From: Nocardia carnea
GTDB taxonomy: Bacteria > Actinomycetota > Actinomycetes > Mycobacteriales > Mycobacteriaceae
DNA: 64,000 nt
Direction: 5' to 3'
NCBI RefSeq assembly: GCF_029868325.1
Contig: NZ_JARWNW010000233.1
Span: forward strand, 1 to 64,000
Shown: positions 39,464 to 48,106 of the stretch, in pieces
Layout of the letters: each line of letters begins with the position of its first letter
Position numbering within the stretch: position 1 is the first letter of the stretch
Notes under the pieces: model-generated
Told to the model about the DNA's origin: nothing
Databases searched by the model: none
Seen by the model: the letters and a program-made list of their open reading frames with translations, nothing else
Made by a program: the position numbers and the translations under genes

Positions 39464-40993
39464 TCACACGGCGACCAGTTCGCGATGTACCTGGGCCAGT
39501 ACGCGGGGTAGTTCCTCCACCCGGCGGATCCGCTGGGAACGCCGATCACCGAACACGGTGGGCAGGGGATCGACCCGCACGGGCCCGATGCCGAGGTAGT
39601 ACACGGCGACGCCCGTCTCCTCTGCTTCCTCGACGGCATGTGCGACATCCGCCCAGGCGTAGCGGCCCTCGTAACCTTCGTCGGAGATAAGTCCGTCGCC
39701 GATGATCAGCAGCAGTCGCCGCTGCGTCGGCTGGGTGAGTAAACGGCTGGTGAGATGCCGTATCGGCGCGCCGAGGCGGGTGTAGCCGCCGGTCTGCAGG
39801 CCGAGACCTCCCGGGTCGACGAAACTCGGCTCGTCGAAATCCTTCAGGCAGCGGACCTCCACGCGATGCCGGGTGTTACCGGTGAAAACGAAGATCCCGT
39901 GCCGTTCACGGGTGACGGCCATGGCGTGCGACAGGGCGTCCGCGCAGGCCAGTTCCAGCCGGAAGGCGCGGCCCTGGTGCAGGCCGAGAGACGAACTACC
40001 GTCCAGCAGAACCGCGGTGGTCACATCCCGGGAGTCGGGCAGTAGTTCCCGGAATACCCGTGGTTGCGGTGCGATGCCCGTCGCCAGGTCGACGTAGTAG
40101 CCGATATAGCGGTCGGTATCGAGATCCGACCCGTCCTCGAGCCCACCGGTCATGGCACGGTGAGTGCGTTCGCGGAACCAGCGCCGCACATCCACCGCGG
40201 CGGGGGCGGGGGTGTGCGCCGGTTGCGGCTGCCGGCGTTCCAGGACGGCGACATGGCCGGGCAGGAAGCTGCCGGTCCACATATTCCATTCCGGGTACGG
40301 GACACCCGCACGGCGGTCCGGTGCGATCTCGGGATCGTCGTTCTCCGGCCGGCTCGGCGGCGGGAGGTTGGGGTTGCGGACACCGCCCTCGCCGCCCACG
40401 GGTACCGACATGGCGCGGTAGGAGTCGGTGCGCGGCGAGGTCCACGGCATCCGCCCGTACATGCGCCGCACCGCGACCGAGATCCGGCCGCGTGCCGGGA
40501 CGGTCAGTGGGGGAGTGCCGAGAAGCGGGTCCGGAACAGGGGATCGTGCCGAGCGGGCCGCCGCGACGGCCTGATCGAGTATCGCCACCCCGTCCAGTTC
40601 GGGATCACCGATTTCCAGTTCCGGCAGTACCCGGCGCAGTTCCGGGACGAGGCCGGGGAACCACGCGGCGATCCATCCGAGCGCGACCGTCCCCTCGACC
40701 ACCGCCAGACTCGCGAGTTCCCGCGGGGAGAGTTCGTGCAGCGCATACCGGGCGATACGTTCCTTCGACGGCGCGCATTGCAGTGCGACCCCGCAGGTCA
40801 CCGTGCGCCGGGTCCACCCCGGCAGCGGCGGGTACGGCACGTGCACGACGGTCTGTGCCGAATTCAGTCCGAACGATCGGCGTTCACCGGTGATCAGCCG
40901 GGCGCCGCTGCGACGCCGCGCGGAGAACGCGACGGCGGTAACCGCGCAACTACGTTCCAGCGCTGCGACATTCGTGGTTTCGCGGACATCCAT
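39464..40993 (-). CDS. NorD/CbbO-like VWA-domain protein
   Basis: A 509-residue protein. The C-terminal third is a von Willebrand factor A domain with a full MIDAS set: DGSSS at 331-335, a Thr in TGGYTRLG and Asp in IIGDGLISDEGYEGRYAWAD. The N-terminal ~300 residues are of the NorD type, with a conserved YPEWNMWTGSFLPGHVAV segment. NorD/CbbO proteins couple the AAA+ ring to its client enzyme through the MIDAS metal. There is a 140-bp gap before the ATPase gene, larger than the other spacings in the operon. Confidence 0.87.
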   Translation of the reverse strand: MDVRETTNVAALERSCAVTAVAFSARRRSGARLITGERRSFGLNSAQTVVHVPYPPLPGWTRRTVTCGVALQCAPSKERIARYALHELSPRELASLAVVEGTVALGWIAAWFPGLVPELRRVLPELEIGDPELDGVAILDQAVAAARSARSPVPDPLLGTPPLTVPARGRISVAVRRMYGRMPWTSPRTDSYRAMSVPVGGEGGVRNPNLPPPSRPENDDPEIAPDRRAGVPYPEWNMWTGSFLPGHVAVLERRQPQPAHTPAPAAVDVRRWFRERTHRAMTGGLEDGSDLDTDRYIGYYVDLATGIAPQPRVFRELLPDSRDVTTAVLLDGSSSLGLHQGRAFRLELACADALSHAMAVTRERHGIFVFTGNTRHRVEVRCLKDFDEPSFVDPGGLGLQTGGYTRLGAPIRHLTSRLLTQPTQRRLLLIIGDGLISDEGYEGRYAWADVAHAVEEAEETGVAVYYLGIGPVRVDPLPTVFGDRRSQRIRRVEELPRVLAQVHRELVAV

Positions 40994-41034
40994 GGCCGAC
41001 CCCTGTGCCTCGGTAGCTCATCTGGCCCGGTGGC

Positions 41035-41133
41035 TCAGAACGTCCCGATATTGCGCATCACCCAGTACCAGAACCCGATCACGGCGCCCATGGAGCCCCA
41101 GGCGACGATCAGGCGCACGATGTCTTGCCACAT
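41035..41133 (-). CDS. 32-residue single-helix membrane peptide
   Basis: A mini-gene with an excellent ribosome site, CGGAGGTCCCC, before ATG 41133. The product has one helix (IVRLIVAWGSMGAVIGFWYWV) and a short RNIGTF tail. It lies between the TetR regulator and the VWA gene with 40-46 bp gaps on the same strand. It is too short for most gene finders. A structural role in the membrane complex encoded downstream is inferred. Confidence 0.68.
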   Translation of the reverse strand: MWQDIVRLIVAWGSMGAVIGFWYWVMRNIGTF

Positions 41134-41179
41134 GGGGACCTCCGAGGTGCTCTGTTCCCGATAGCCGGATGGCGGACGC

Positions 41180-41797
41180 TCATCTCGGCTCCATCCCGCG
41201 CAACGCGACGGTGACGTAGTTGTCGAGCATCGCCGCGCGCACGGACTTCGAATCGCTGGTGGTGGTGAGCAGGGCATACAGCCCGAGTAGGAAGAACACC
41301 GCGCTGTGGAACGGATCGACTTCCCGAGCGGCCTCGCTGTTGTCGCGGGCCCGGCTGATCTCCTCGACCACCAGCACGATCAGCGGATGGTCGGTCCATT
41401 CGTCGTCCGGCGGACGGGTCGGGGCGAAATGCAATCCGAGTACATCTTTGAACAGGATCGCACCGACCCGGCGTTCGACCGACAGCACCAGCTGGACTGC
41501 CTTCCGGAGGGCGCCCGGGAGGTCGTGCGGGCGGGCGGCGAAACGGGCGAACTCCTTCGCGACCCGGGCTTCCTCGCGGCGCTCCAGCTCCAGCAGCACA
41601 TGCTCTTTGCTGGGGAAATGGAAATAGAAGGTGCCGCGTGCGACGCCGGCGGCGTCGATGATGGCGCCGACATCTGCACCGGCGGTACCGGTGCGCTTGA
41701 ACTCCGTGACAGCAGCCTCGAACACCCGCTTACGGGTCTCCAGTCGTTGTGCTTCCCGGCCTCGGGGCCGCTGTGCCGGCGCGTTCACGGCCTCCAT
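41180..41797 (-). CDS. TetR-family regulator heading the MoxR/VWA operon
   Basis: A 205-residue TetR protein. The helix-turn-helix is AGADVGAIIDAAGVARGTFYFHFPSKEHVLLELERR. The effector domain is typical. I chose ATG 41797; a TTG at 41824 would add nine residues. It is the first of seven same-strand genes with short gaps, and a dyad lies just upstream at 41830-41851, so it probably controls its own operon. Ligand unknown. Confidence 0.85.
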   Translation of the reverse strand: MEAVNAPAQRPRGREAQRLETRKRVFEAAVTEFKRTGTAGADVGAIIDAAGVARGTFYFHFPSKEHVLLELERREEARVAKEFARFAARPHDLPGALRKAVQLVLSVERRVGAILFKDVLGLHFAPTRPPDDEWTDHPLIVLVVEEISRARDNSEAAREVDPFHSAVFFLLGLYALLTTTSDSKSVRAAMLDNYVTVALRGMEPR

Positions 41798-41829
41798 GAG
41801 ACCGTTCTCGCTGAAAATTGTCAATAAAA

Positions 41830-41851
41830 ACTGTCAATGACGATTGTCAGT
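41830..41851. promoter_or_regulatory. Candidate TetR operator upstream of MoxR/VWA operon
   Basis: An imperfect palindrome with arms ACTG-T-CAAT and ATTG-T-CAGT around GACG, plus a further TTGTCAAT copy closer to the gene. On the minus strand TTGACA motifs here could also serve as -35 elements. It overlaps the last codons of the rho gene. Confidence 0.55.
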
Positions 41852-43007
41852 GATTTGGCCCTGCGGTACGGATCTGGGCGAGGAATTCGGAATTGGTTTC
41901 GGTTTGCCGCAGGCCCGTCAGCAGCAGTTCCAATGCCTGCCCCGGGTCACGGCCCGCGAGGGTCTTGCGCAGTGATCCGGTGGCGATGCGCTCATCGGGG
42001 GACAGGAGTAGTTCTTCTTTGCGCGTACTCGACCGGTTGATATCGATCGCGGGGAACAGGCGCCGGTCGGCGGCGTGGCGGTCCAGCTTGAGTTCGGCGT
42101 TCCCAGTGCCCTTGTACTCCTCGAAGATCACCGTATCGGCGAGCGAACCGGTCTCGACCAGGGCGCTGGCGATGATGGTGAGCGAGCCGCCGTTCTCGAT
42201 ATTGCGGGCGGCGCCGAGGAACTTCTTCGGTGGCGCCAGGGCCGCGGCGTCGACACCGCCGGAGAGAATCCGCCCGGACCCGGTGGCGGCCAGGTTGTAT
42301 GCGCGAGCCAGCCGGGTCAGCGAATCGAGGAGCACCACCACATCGCGACCCATTTCGACGAGGCGTTTGGCGCGTTCGATGGCGAGTTCGGCGAGGGTGA
42401 TATGGTCGCGCGCCGGTTGATCGAAGGTCGCGGCGGCGACCTCGGCGGGGACCGCGCGGGACAGATCGGTCACCTCTTCGGGACGTTCCCCGGCCAGTAC
42501 CAGCATCAGCTGGCATTCGGGATGGTTCTTGGCGATACCGTGCGCCATGGATTGCAGGACGGAGGTCTTACCCGCCTTGGGGGGTGCGACCACCAGGGCG
42601 CGCTGCCCCTTGCCGATGGGCATAACCAAATCAGTTACACGAGTGTCCAATTCGTGCGACTCGGTCTCGAGATGCAAACGGTCCTCGGGGTAGATGGGGA
42701 CCAGGTCGGCGAAGTGTGGCCGCGATTTCGTATTGGCGGGCGGCAACCCGTTGATGCTGTCGATCCGGACCAGCGGCGGCAGCTTGGCGTTACCGCGTTC
42801 GGTCCCGGCCGTGCCGGTGAGGGTATCGCCGCGGCGAAGCCCGTACTCGCGGATCAGCCGGGGCGGGACATGCGCATCCCGGGGCCCCGGCAGGTAGCCG
42901 TCGACGCGCAGCGAACCGTGATTGTCGGTGATGTCGAGGATGCCGGCGACCGATGTCTCACCGCTTTCGGTCGTGGAAGTCTGTTCACGAATAGTGTTGT
43001 GTTGCAT
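41847..43007 (-). CDS. rho: Short transcription termination factor Rho
   Basis: A 386-residue Rho. The N-terminal RNA-binding fold carries GILDITDNHGSLRVDGYLPGPRDAHVPPRLIREYGLRRGD; the ATPase has VVAPPKAGKTSVLQ (Walker A), VVLLDSLTRLARAYN (Walker B), the Q-loop region GSGRILSGGVDAAALAPPKKFLGAARNIENGGSLTIIA and the R-loop. Actinobacterial housekeeping Rho proteins are usually much longer, with a large basic/acidic insertion before the RNA-binding domain. This one lacks it, so it is probably a second Rho. AGGAGAAGTATC precedes the ATG. It lies next to a decayed region and upstream of the TetR-MoxR operon. Confidence 0.9.
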   Translation of the reverse strand: MQHNTIREQTSTTESGETSVAGILDITDNHGSLRVDGYLPGPRDAHVPPRLIREYGLRRGDTLTGTAGTERGNAKLPPLVRIDSINGLPPANTKSRPHFADLVPIYPEDRLHLETESHELDTRVTDLVMPIGKGQRALVVAPPKAGKTSVLQSMAHGIAKNHPECQLMLVLAGERPEEVTDLSRAVPAEVAAATFDQPARDHITLAELAIERAKRLVEMGRDVVVLLDSLTRLARAYNLAATGSGRILSGGVDAAALAPPKKFLGAARNIENGGSLTIIASALVETGSLADTVIFEEYKGTGNAELKLDRHAADRRLFPAIDINRSSTRKEELLLSPDERIATGSLRKTLAGRDPGQALELLLTGLRQTETNSEFLAQIRTAGPNH

Positions 43008-43413
43008 GATACTTCTCCTGAGGGTTCGGAAAGCGAGGCGAGTTCCGCGAAGGCTGCGTGCGGTGATCCTGCACTCGCCGGCTACGCGGAGGTGAAGTGC
43101 GGTGTCGTCGCGGGCCGGAATCTGTGCGGCCCGGACTGCGCCGAGTCGACGGCATTCGAACACCGAGGTGGTGAATGCGGAGTCTTGTGGGAGGGAACTC
43201 GTCCACCTACATCCACAAGCTGAAGACTGCACCCACAGTAGCGGGCACTACCGACAACACGCAACAGTGCCGCATTGTTCCCTGGCCGATCCGGCCGTTT
43301 CGACGGCGGTAGGAAGGGCACGCGAAGGATTCGCCACGAACTTTTACTAGAGAATTGCCCGGCGAGGTCAGTAGCGTCGGGGTCGGTTTACCCAGTTGTT
43401 CCGAGAGGTGATC
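43008..43413. other. Rho leader/intergenic region, no confident gene
   Basis: The 406 bp upstream of the short rho hold its ribosome site and probably a long 5' leader, as is common for autoregulated rho genes. Short frames exist on both strands but lack conserved sequence. I could not identify a hairpin or operator with confidence. Confidence 0.35.
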
Positions 43414-44019
43414 GATGATCCTGTTGACCGCGATGCCGCCGACCCGGAACCCGGGCGCCGTGCCGACCGCTCCTTGGTCCGGCTTCTCGCCGAGGAGTTG
43501 ACCCGCCGCGGTAGCGAGGTGTGGGTCCTGACCCCAGCGGTCGAAGCCCATGACTGGCCCGATGGCGTTTCTGTGCAGATCGGCGAGGTCACCGATCCGG
43601 CTGCGTTCGCCGTGGCAGTATCCGGCGCCCAGCGCGTGTTCCTCGCCGGCCTTGTCGGCGAATCCCTCGACCCGCTGCGCGACCTGACCAACGCGCTGAT
43701 CACCGCCGGCTCCGGCCGGGTCGTCGCCCTCGGTTCGCACGGCTCCGATTTCCAGGACGAGATATCGGGGGAGACCTGGCAGTGGCCGGCATTCGAGCGC
43801 AGTCTGGACAAGCATGGGATCGGCTGGGCGTATCTGCGTCCCACCGCCTTGATGGCACATACGCTCGTCGGCGGCTATCCGATTCCGGGATCCGTTGCCG
43901 TGCAGAGCATCAGAACCCGCAAGCCGGTGTACGAGTATCTTCCGGACGCCCCGGACGCGTTCATCCACGAGCAGGACAGCAACCGAATTCGCCATTCCGG
44001 AGCCGCTGTGGGTCGATAG
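43414..44019 (+). pseudogene. Broken NmrA-like NAD(P)-binding protein
   Basis: The start ATG 43414 (GAGAGGTGATCG before it) begins MILLTA, the first strand of an NmrA/atypical-SDR Rossmann fold, but that frame stops after ~26 codons. Homologous sequence resumes in another frame from ~43470: SLVRLLAEELTRRGSEVWVLT, VFLAGLVGESLDPLRDLTNALITAG, WQWPAFERSLDKHGIGWAYLRPTALMAH, and VYEYLPDAPDAFIHEQD. It then stops at 44019, about 80-100 residues short of normal length. One frameshift near 43460 and a lost 3' end make this a remnant. Confidence 0.68.
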
Positions 44020-44147
44020 GAACCACACCGGATGACATCCTTTCCCGGGTGTGAGACTCTCGCAGGAGGCCGGGCGACCGGATAACGAGATCGACCGGGC
44101 AGGAGGCCGCAGATGAAGCCCCCGTCTCCCGATCGATTGTCGAAGCT

Positions 44148-45053
44148 GTGCAGAAAGCCACGCAGCGAGCGGCTCTGGCCTTTCGAGGCGCCGCGGACGG
44201 TGTCCACGGAAACTACGGCCGTGTGACCGGCGGCGTAAATGCCGGAAGCGAAGTCCTGCGAAGGGCGGACGAGGGACGTGGAAAATTCCTCCGGCGGACC
44301 GCGGCCGGCGCCCTCGGCGCCGTGGCACTGACACAAATCATCGACGATGAACCCAGTCGGCTGGAACGCGTGGTGGCGGGCACCCTCGGCGAATTCGGCC
44401 CGGACGTGCAGAGCTATGTCGGTATGTCCCCTTTCTTGCTGGACCAGTTGGAAATATTGAATGCCGACGGATGGACGATAAAATACGGGAATGTCGTCGA
44501 AGAGGTTGGCGAAGGCGCGCAGGGGCTGGCCGACCACCGAGCCAAGCAGATCATCATCGATGAGAGGTTGAAGAACGATTCGTTGCAGTCGACCCGCATC
44601 CTGGCGCATGAGGTGGGTCATGTATATCCCGGAAAGTTCGAAACGGTTACCGATCCACCCGGCCCCGGGGAAAGGTTCCCCGCATGGCTCGCGCGGAACA
44701 TGCGCCAGCTTTATCTGGGTGAAGCCGAAAGTGAACTGGTCGCTGCCCGGGTCCGAAAGGAAATTCTGGACGGTGGCGGTCCGGATATCACTCGTAACGA
44801 CGAGGGGCTCGGCGGCACCAGGGGGGAAGCCCGCTACCGCCGGGTGCTCGACGGAGAGTTGTCCCATGACGAAGCCCGTGACGGGCTGGCAGATACGATG
44901 GAATGCGATCCGAGCGAGATCTATATTTCCCGCCTGGAAAAGGAGTGGGATGGAGAATATGCCGATTCCCACGGGCCGTCGACAGTACGGCCGGGTGAGG
45001 ATTGGGGGCCGGATGATTATATCGGGCGGCCCCCAGGGTTGACATCGGCCTGA
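44148..45053 (+). CDS. HExxH metalloprotease-like protein, possible toxin-type
   Basis: About 301 residues from GTG 44148. The zinc motif is HEVGH (154-158) with GEAESELVAARV ~35 residues later offering a third Glu ligand, as in gluzincin-like or polymorphic-toxin metallopeptidases. The first ~70 residues are Ala/Gly-rich with a weak hydrophobic stretch (AAGALGAVALTQII). A better start signal, AGGAGG then ATG 44113, is in another frame, so the 5' end may be frameshifted or recruited. Codon use and base composition are more A/T-rich than the flanks. No immunity or secretion gene is recognised nearby. Function unknown. Confidence 0.55.
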   Translation: MQKATQRAALAFRGAADGVHGNYGRVTGGVNAGSEVLRRADEGRGKFLRRTAAGALGAVALTQIIDDEPSRLERVVAGTLGEFGPDVQSYVGMSPFLLDQLEILNADGWTIKYGNVVEEVGEGAQGLADHRAKQIIIDERLKNDSLQSTRILAHEVGHVYPGKFETVTDPPGPGERFPAWLARNMRQLYLGEAESELVAARVRKEILDGGGPDITRNDEGLGGTRGEARYRRVLDGELSHDEARDGLADTMECDPSEIYISRLEKEWDGEYADSHGPSTVRPGEDWGPDDYIGRPPGLTSA

Positions 45054-45127
45054 CAGGAATGGCCGCCTCTCGATCGATATCGCTGGTAGTGGCGAATTGT
45101 ATGCGACGGAAGAGCCGATTGCCGAGA

Positions 45128-45158
45128 CCGGATCGGGGCACCGAATTCGCCGATCCGG
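45128..45158. terminator. Hairpin between convergent genes
   Basis: CCGGATCGG and CCGATCCGG form a 9-bp stem with a 13-nt loop between the HExxH gene (plus) and the photolyase (minus). Confidence 0.5.
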
Positions 45159-45165
45159 CCGCTGC

Positions 45166-46527
45166 TCATTCGGTCTGCCGTTTTGCCGAAAAGTCGCGCG
45201 CCGCTTGTTCGTGATCGACGATCCGGGCCGGGTAACCGGAAACCCCGTTCGCCTGCCATCGCCAGGGGCGGTGGATATCGGCGCCACGCAAATGCGCGAG
45301 TTCCGGCACCCAGCGGCGCACATAGGCGCCGTCGGGGTCGTAGCGGTCTGCCTGCCGAATCGGGTTGAGCACCCGGTTCGGCCGGGTATCGGCGCCGGTG
45401 CCCGCCACCCACTGCCAGTTGAGCTGATTGTTGGCCACGTCGCCGTCGGCCAGGAGTCCCAGGAAATGCTTCGCGCCGCGACGCCAATCCAGGTACAAGG
45501 TCTTGGTCAGGAAGCTTGCGGTGATCATCCGGGCCCGGTTGTGCATCCAGCCCTGCGCGGCGAGCTGGCGCATACCGGCGTCCACAATCGGATAACCGGT
45601 CCGGCCGGTCTGCCAGGCAGCCAACGAAGCCGAATCTTCGTGCCAGCGGTCGTTGCGGGTGCGGTAGTCGCTGTGGGCGGTTTCCGGGCGGGCCGCGAGC
45701 ATTTGATGGTGGAAATCGCGCCAGCCCAGCTGCCGCACGAAAGCGGCGGCGCCGGGTGCTGACAAGTCACTGCGATGCACCAGTTCGGTTGCCGACAGGC
45801 AGCCGAAGTGCAGATAGGGCGAAAGCCGTGAGGTCGCGTCGCCGGCGAGATCGTCGTGGCGATCTGCGTAGGCGTTGATGTCTTCGCGAAACCAGTCGCG
45901 CGCGAGGCGCCGCCCTGTGGTTTCGCCGCCCAGCGGTAGCTCGGGCGAGGAACTGCCGGTCGTGAGGTCCGTCGCGGCGGGCACCGGCTCGGTTCCGGCG
46001 CCGTGCGGTAACCGGATGCGGTGTGGTGCCGGAAGCGGGGCGCGAACAGGAAGCCGAGCCCAGTGACGGTGATAGGGAGTGAAGACCGCGAAATGGTCTC
46101 TGCCGCCGCTGGGGGTGAGCCGGCCGGGCGCGGCTACGGTGATGCTGCCGGTATGAACGTGTAATCCGCAATTCGCCGCGGCCAACTGTGTACGCAGCTG
46201 ATCTTCGCGGCGGCGGCTGTAGGCGCTGACGTCCTGGGCGATATGTACTTCGTCGACCGCGTACTGCCGGGTCAATCGGCACACTTCGCGCACCGTATCG
46301 CCGTGGCGCACCATCAACTGCCCGCCCGACCTGCGCAGGGCTTCGTTCAGGTCGGCCAGGGCGGACACCAGGAACTCGGCCTTGTTCGGGCTGAGATAAT
46401 CTGTGGCACAGATCGTTTCGTCCACAACGAACACCGGCAGCACCTCCGCTGCCTGCGCGGCGGCGGCCAGGACCGGATTGTCGTGGACGCGCAGGTCCCG
46501 TGTGAACAACGCCATCGCCACTGCCAT
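45166..46527 (-). CDS. phr: Class I CPD deoxyribodipyrimidine photolyase
   Basis: A 453-residue photolyase. The antenna domain opens ALFTRDLRVHDNPVLAAAAQAAEVLPVFVVDE. The FAD domain shows DWFREDINAYADRHDDLAGDATSRLSPYLHFGCLSATELV, AAAFVRQLGWRDFHHQML, WQTGRTGYPIVDAGMRQLAAQGWMHNRARMITASFL, LYLDWRRGAKHFLGLLADGDVANNQLNWQWVAGTGADTRPNRVLNP. These are the hallmark blocks of light-dependent CPD repair. It is downstream of an SDR-DUF2867 gene on the same strand, a neighbour often seen with photolyases in actinobacteria. Confidence 0.95.
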   Translation of the reverse strand: MAVAMALFTRDLRVHDNPVLAAAAQAAEVLPVFVVDETICATDYLSPNKAEFLVSALADLNEALRRSGGQLMVRHGDTVREVCRLTRQYAVDEVHIAQDVSAYSRRREDQLRTQLAAANCGLHVHTGSITVAAPGRLTPSGGRDHFAVFTPYHRHWARLPVRAPLPAPHRIRLPHGAGTEPVPAATDLTTGSSSPELPLGGETTGRRLARDWFREDINAYADRHDDLAGDATSRLSPYLHFGCLSATELVHRSDLSAPGAAAFVRQLGWRDFHHQMLAARPETAHSDYRTRNDRWHEDSASLAAWQTGRTGYPIVDAGMRQLAAQGWMHNRARMITASFLTKTLYLDWRRGAKHFLGLLADGDVANNQLNWQWVAGTGADTRPNRVLNPIRQADRYDPDGAYVRRWVPELAHLRGADIHRPWRWQANGVSGYPARIVDHEQAARDFSAKRQTE

Positions 46528-46621
46528 GAGCCACCGTCCCTGTTCTCGTCCGCCGTTTGGATGCGCGGCTCAGCCGATGCGCGACCTCTGCCTGTCGCCT
46601 ACCTGCGCGGCGGACTTGTTG

Positions 46622-48106
46622 TCAGCGATAGTCTCCGGGGGTCGCGGCCGGTGCCCGATGTTCGGCGGTGCCGATGATATTGCGGACCATCCCGCCGAAG
46701 ACGATGTCGTGGAACGGCGTGATCGCCTTCCAGTAGAGATGTCCGGCCAGCCCACGCGGCTGGAAGATCGCCCGCTGGCGGTAACGGGCGCCACCGCCGG
46801 GTTCCGGTTCGACGCCGAGTTCCAGCCATGCCAGTCCTGGGACCTGCATTTCGGCACGCAGCCGCAGCAGGTGCGGACGGTCGATCAGCTCGACGCGCCA
46901 CCAGTCGAGGGCCTCGCCGGTGTGCAGCCGCTGTGGGTTCTTTCGGCCGCGGCGCAGACCGACGCCGCCACTGAGCCGATCGATCCAGCCACGCAGCGAC
47001 CACGCAAGTGGGAACGAATACCAGCCATTTTCCCCTCCGATCGATTCGATGACCGCCCACAGTGTGTCCGGTTCAGCGATGGTGGACTGTTCACGGATGT
47101 CTTCGTAAAGCGAGCCCCCGGACCAGTCCGGATCGCTGGGTAGCGGGTCCGACGGGGCGCCCGCGCTGTCGGCATCCGACCACCGGGTCGGCACCTGTGC
47201 ATTACGGGTCCGCGCCAACGCCAGCTCGACCGCGCGCTCATATCGCGTCGTCCCGCCTTCCGGTTCGGGAATATGGTCGGCGATATCGTCTTCGTGGCAC
47301 ACCATTTCGTGCACGAGGGATTCGATCAGCGGGATCGCCAGGGCGCGCGGTACCGGCGTGACCACGTTGACCCACTGGGCCGAAAGCCACGGCGTGAGTA
47401 TCGGGACCGGCAGGACCAGCCGGTGTGGCAATCCGGCCACTATTGCGTATTTCCGCATCATCGTCAGATAGGTCAGCACATCCGGGCCGCCGATATCGAA
47501 GGCGCGGTTGACGTCGGCGGGTAGTTCGGCTGACCGCACGAGGTAGTGGAGCACATCGCGGACGGCGATGGGCTGGATCCGGTTGTGCACCCATCGCGGG
47601 GTGACCATCGCGGGCAGACGTTCGGAGAGGTAGCGCAGCATCTCGAAGCTGGCGGAACCGGAGCCGATGATCACCGCGGCCCGCAGTTCGGCCGTGGGCA
47701 CTCCGGACTCACGGAAGATGGTTCCCACTTCGGCGCGGGAGGCGAGATGGCGCGACAGCGGGACGTGGTCGGGAACGATGCCACCGAGATACACGATGCG
47801 CCGGACTCCGGCCGACCGCGCAGCTACCGCGACAGTCCGTGCGGCGCGCTGATCGATATCGGTGAAATCGTGTTGCGTCAGCGAATGCACCAGATAGTAG
47901 ACGACCTGCTGGTCGGCGACCGCTGCCTGCACATCGTCGGCGGCGGTGACATCACCGCGCACCACTTCGACGCGGTCACGCCACGGGACCTCCGCGAGCT
48001 TCGCCGGTGTGCGCGCCACAACGCGGACCTGATGCCCGGCCTGCACCAGTTCGGGCACCAATCGCCCGCCGATGTAGCCGGTCGCTCCGAAGACCACACA
48101 CCGCAT
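46622..48106 (-). CDS. SDR-DUF2867 fusion protein
   Basis: A 494-residue two-domain protein. Residues ~1-300 are an atypical SDR/NmrA Rossmann fold (CVVFGATGYIGGRLVPELVQAGHQVRVVAR, YYLVHSL, RIVYLGGIVP). Residues ~320-480 are a DUF2867/SRPBCC-like domain (ENGWYSFPLAWSLRGWIDRLSGGVGLRRGRKNPQRLHTGEALDWWRVE; LYWKAITPFHDIVFGGM). It may bind NAD(P) and a hydrophobic ligand; no reaction is established. It lies 94 bp upstream of the photolyase and is probably co-transcribed, suggesting a link to light or DNA-damage response. Confidence 0.85.
   Translation of the reverse strand: MRCVVFGATGYIGGRLVPELVQAGHQVRVVARTPAKLAEVPWRDRVEVVRGDVTAADDVQAAVADQQVVYYLVHSLTQHDFTDIDQRAARTVAVAARSAGVRRIVYLGGIVPDHVPLSRHLASRAEVGTIFRESGVPTAELRAAVIIGSGSASFEMLRYLSERLPAMVTPRWVHNRIQPIAVRDVLHYLVRSAELPADVNRAFDIGGPDVLTYLTMMRKYAIVAGLPHRLVLPVPILTPWLSAQWVNVVTPVPRALAIPLIESLVHEMVCHEDDIADHIPEPEGGTTRYERAVELALARTRNAQVPTRWSDADSAGAPSDPLPSDPDWSGGSLYEDIREQSTIAEPDTLWAVIESIGGENGWYSFPLAWSLRGWIDRLSGGVGLRRGRKNPQRLHTGEALDWWRVELIDRPHLLRLRAEMQVPGLAWLELGVEPEPGGGARYRQRAIFQPRGLAGHLYWKAITPFHDIVFGGMVRNIIGTAEHRAPAATPGDYR

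Noticed and set aside
37168-41133. Nitric oxide reductase (norCBQD) operon
   Set aside because: The ATPase and VWA genes fit NorQ and NorD, but the membrane proteins lack the twelve-helix NorB His pattern and the NorC CxxCH motif.
43207-44334. A 375-codon minus-strand frame upstream of rho
   Set aside because: It is antisense to the NmrA-like remnant, which shows real homology on the plus strand.
43875-45323. A 482-codon minus-strand frame over the HExxH and photolyase ends
   Set aside because: It has no conserved motif, and crosses the photolyase 3' end and a hairpin; the plus-strand HExxH frame and the photolyase explain the sequence better.
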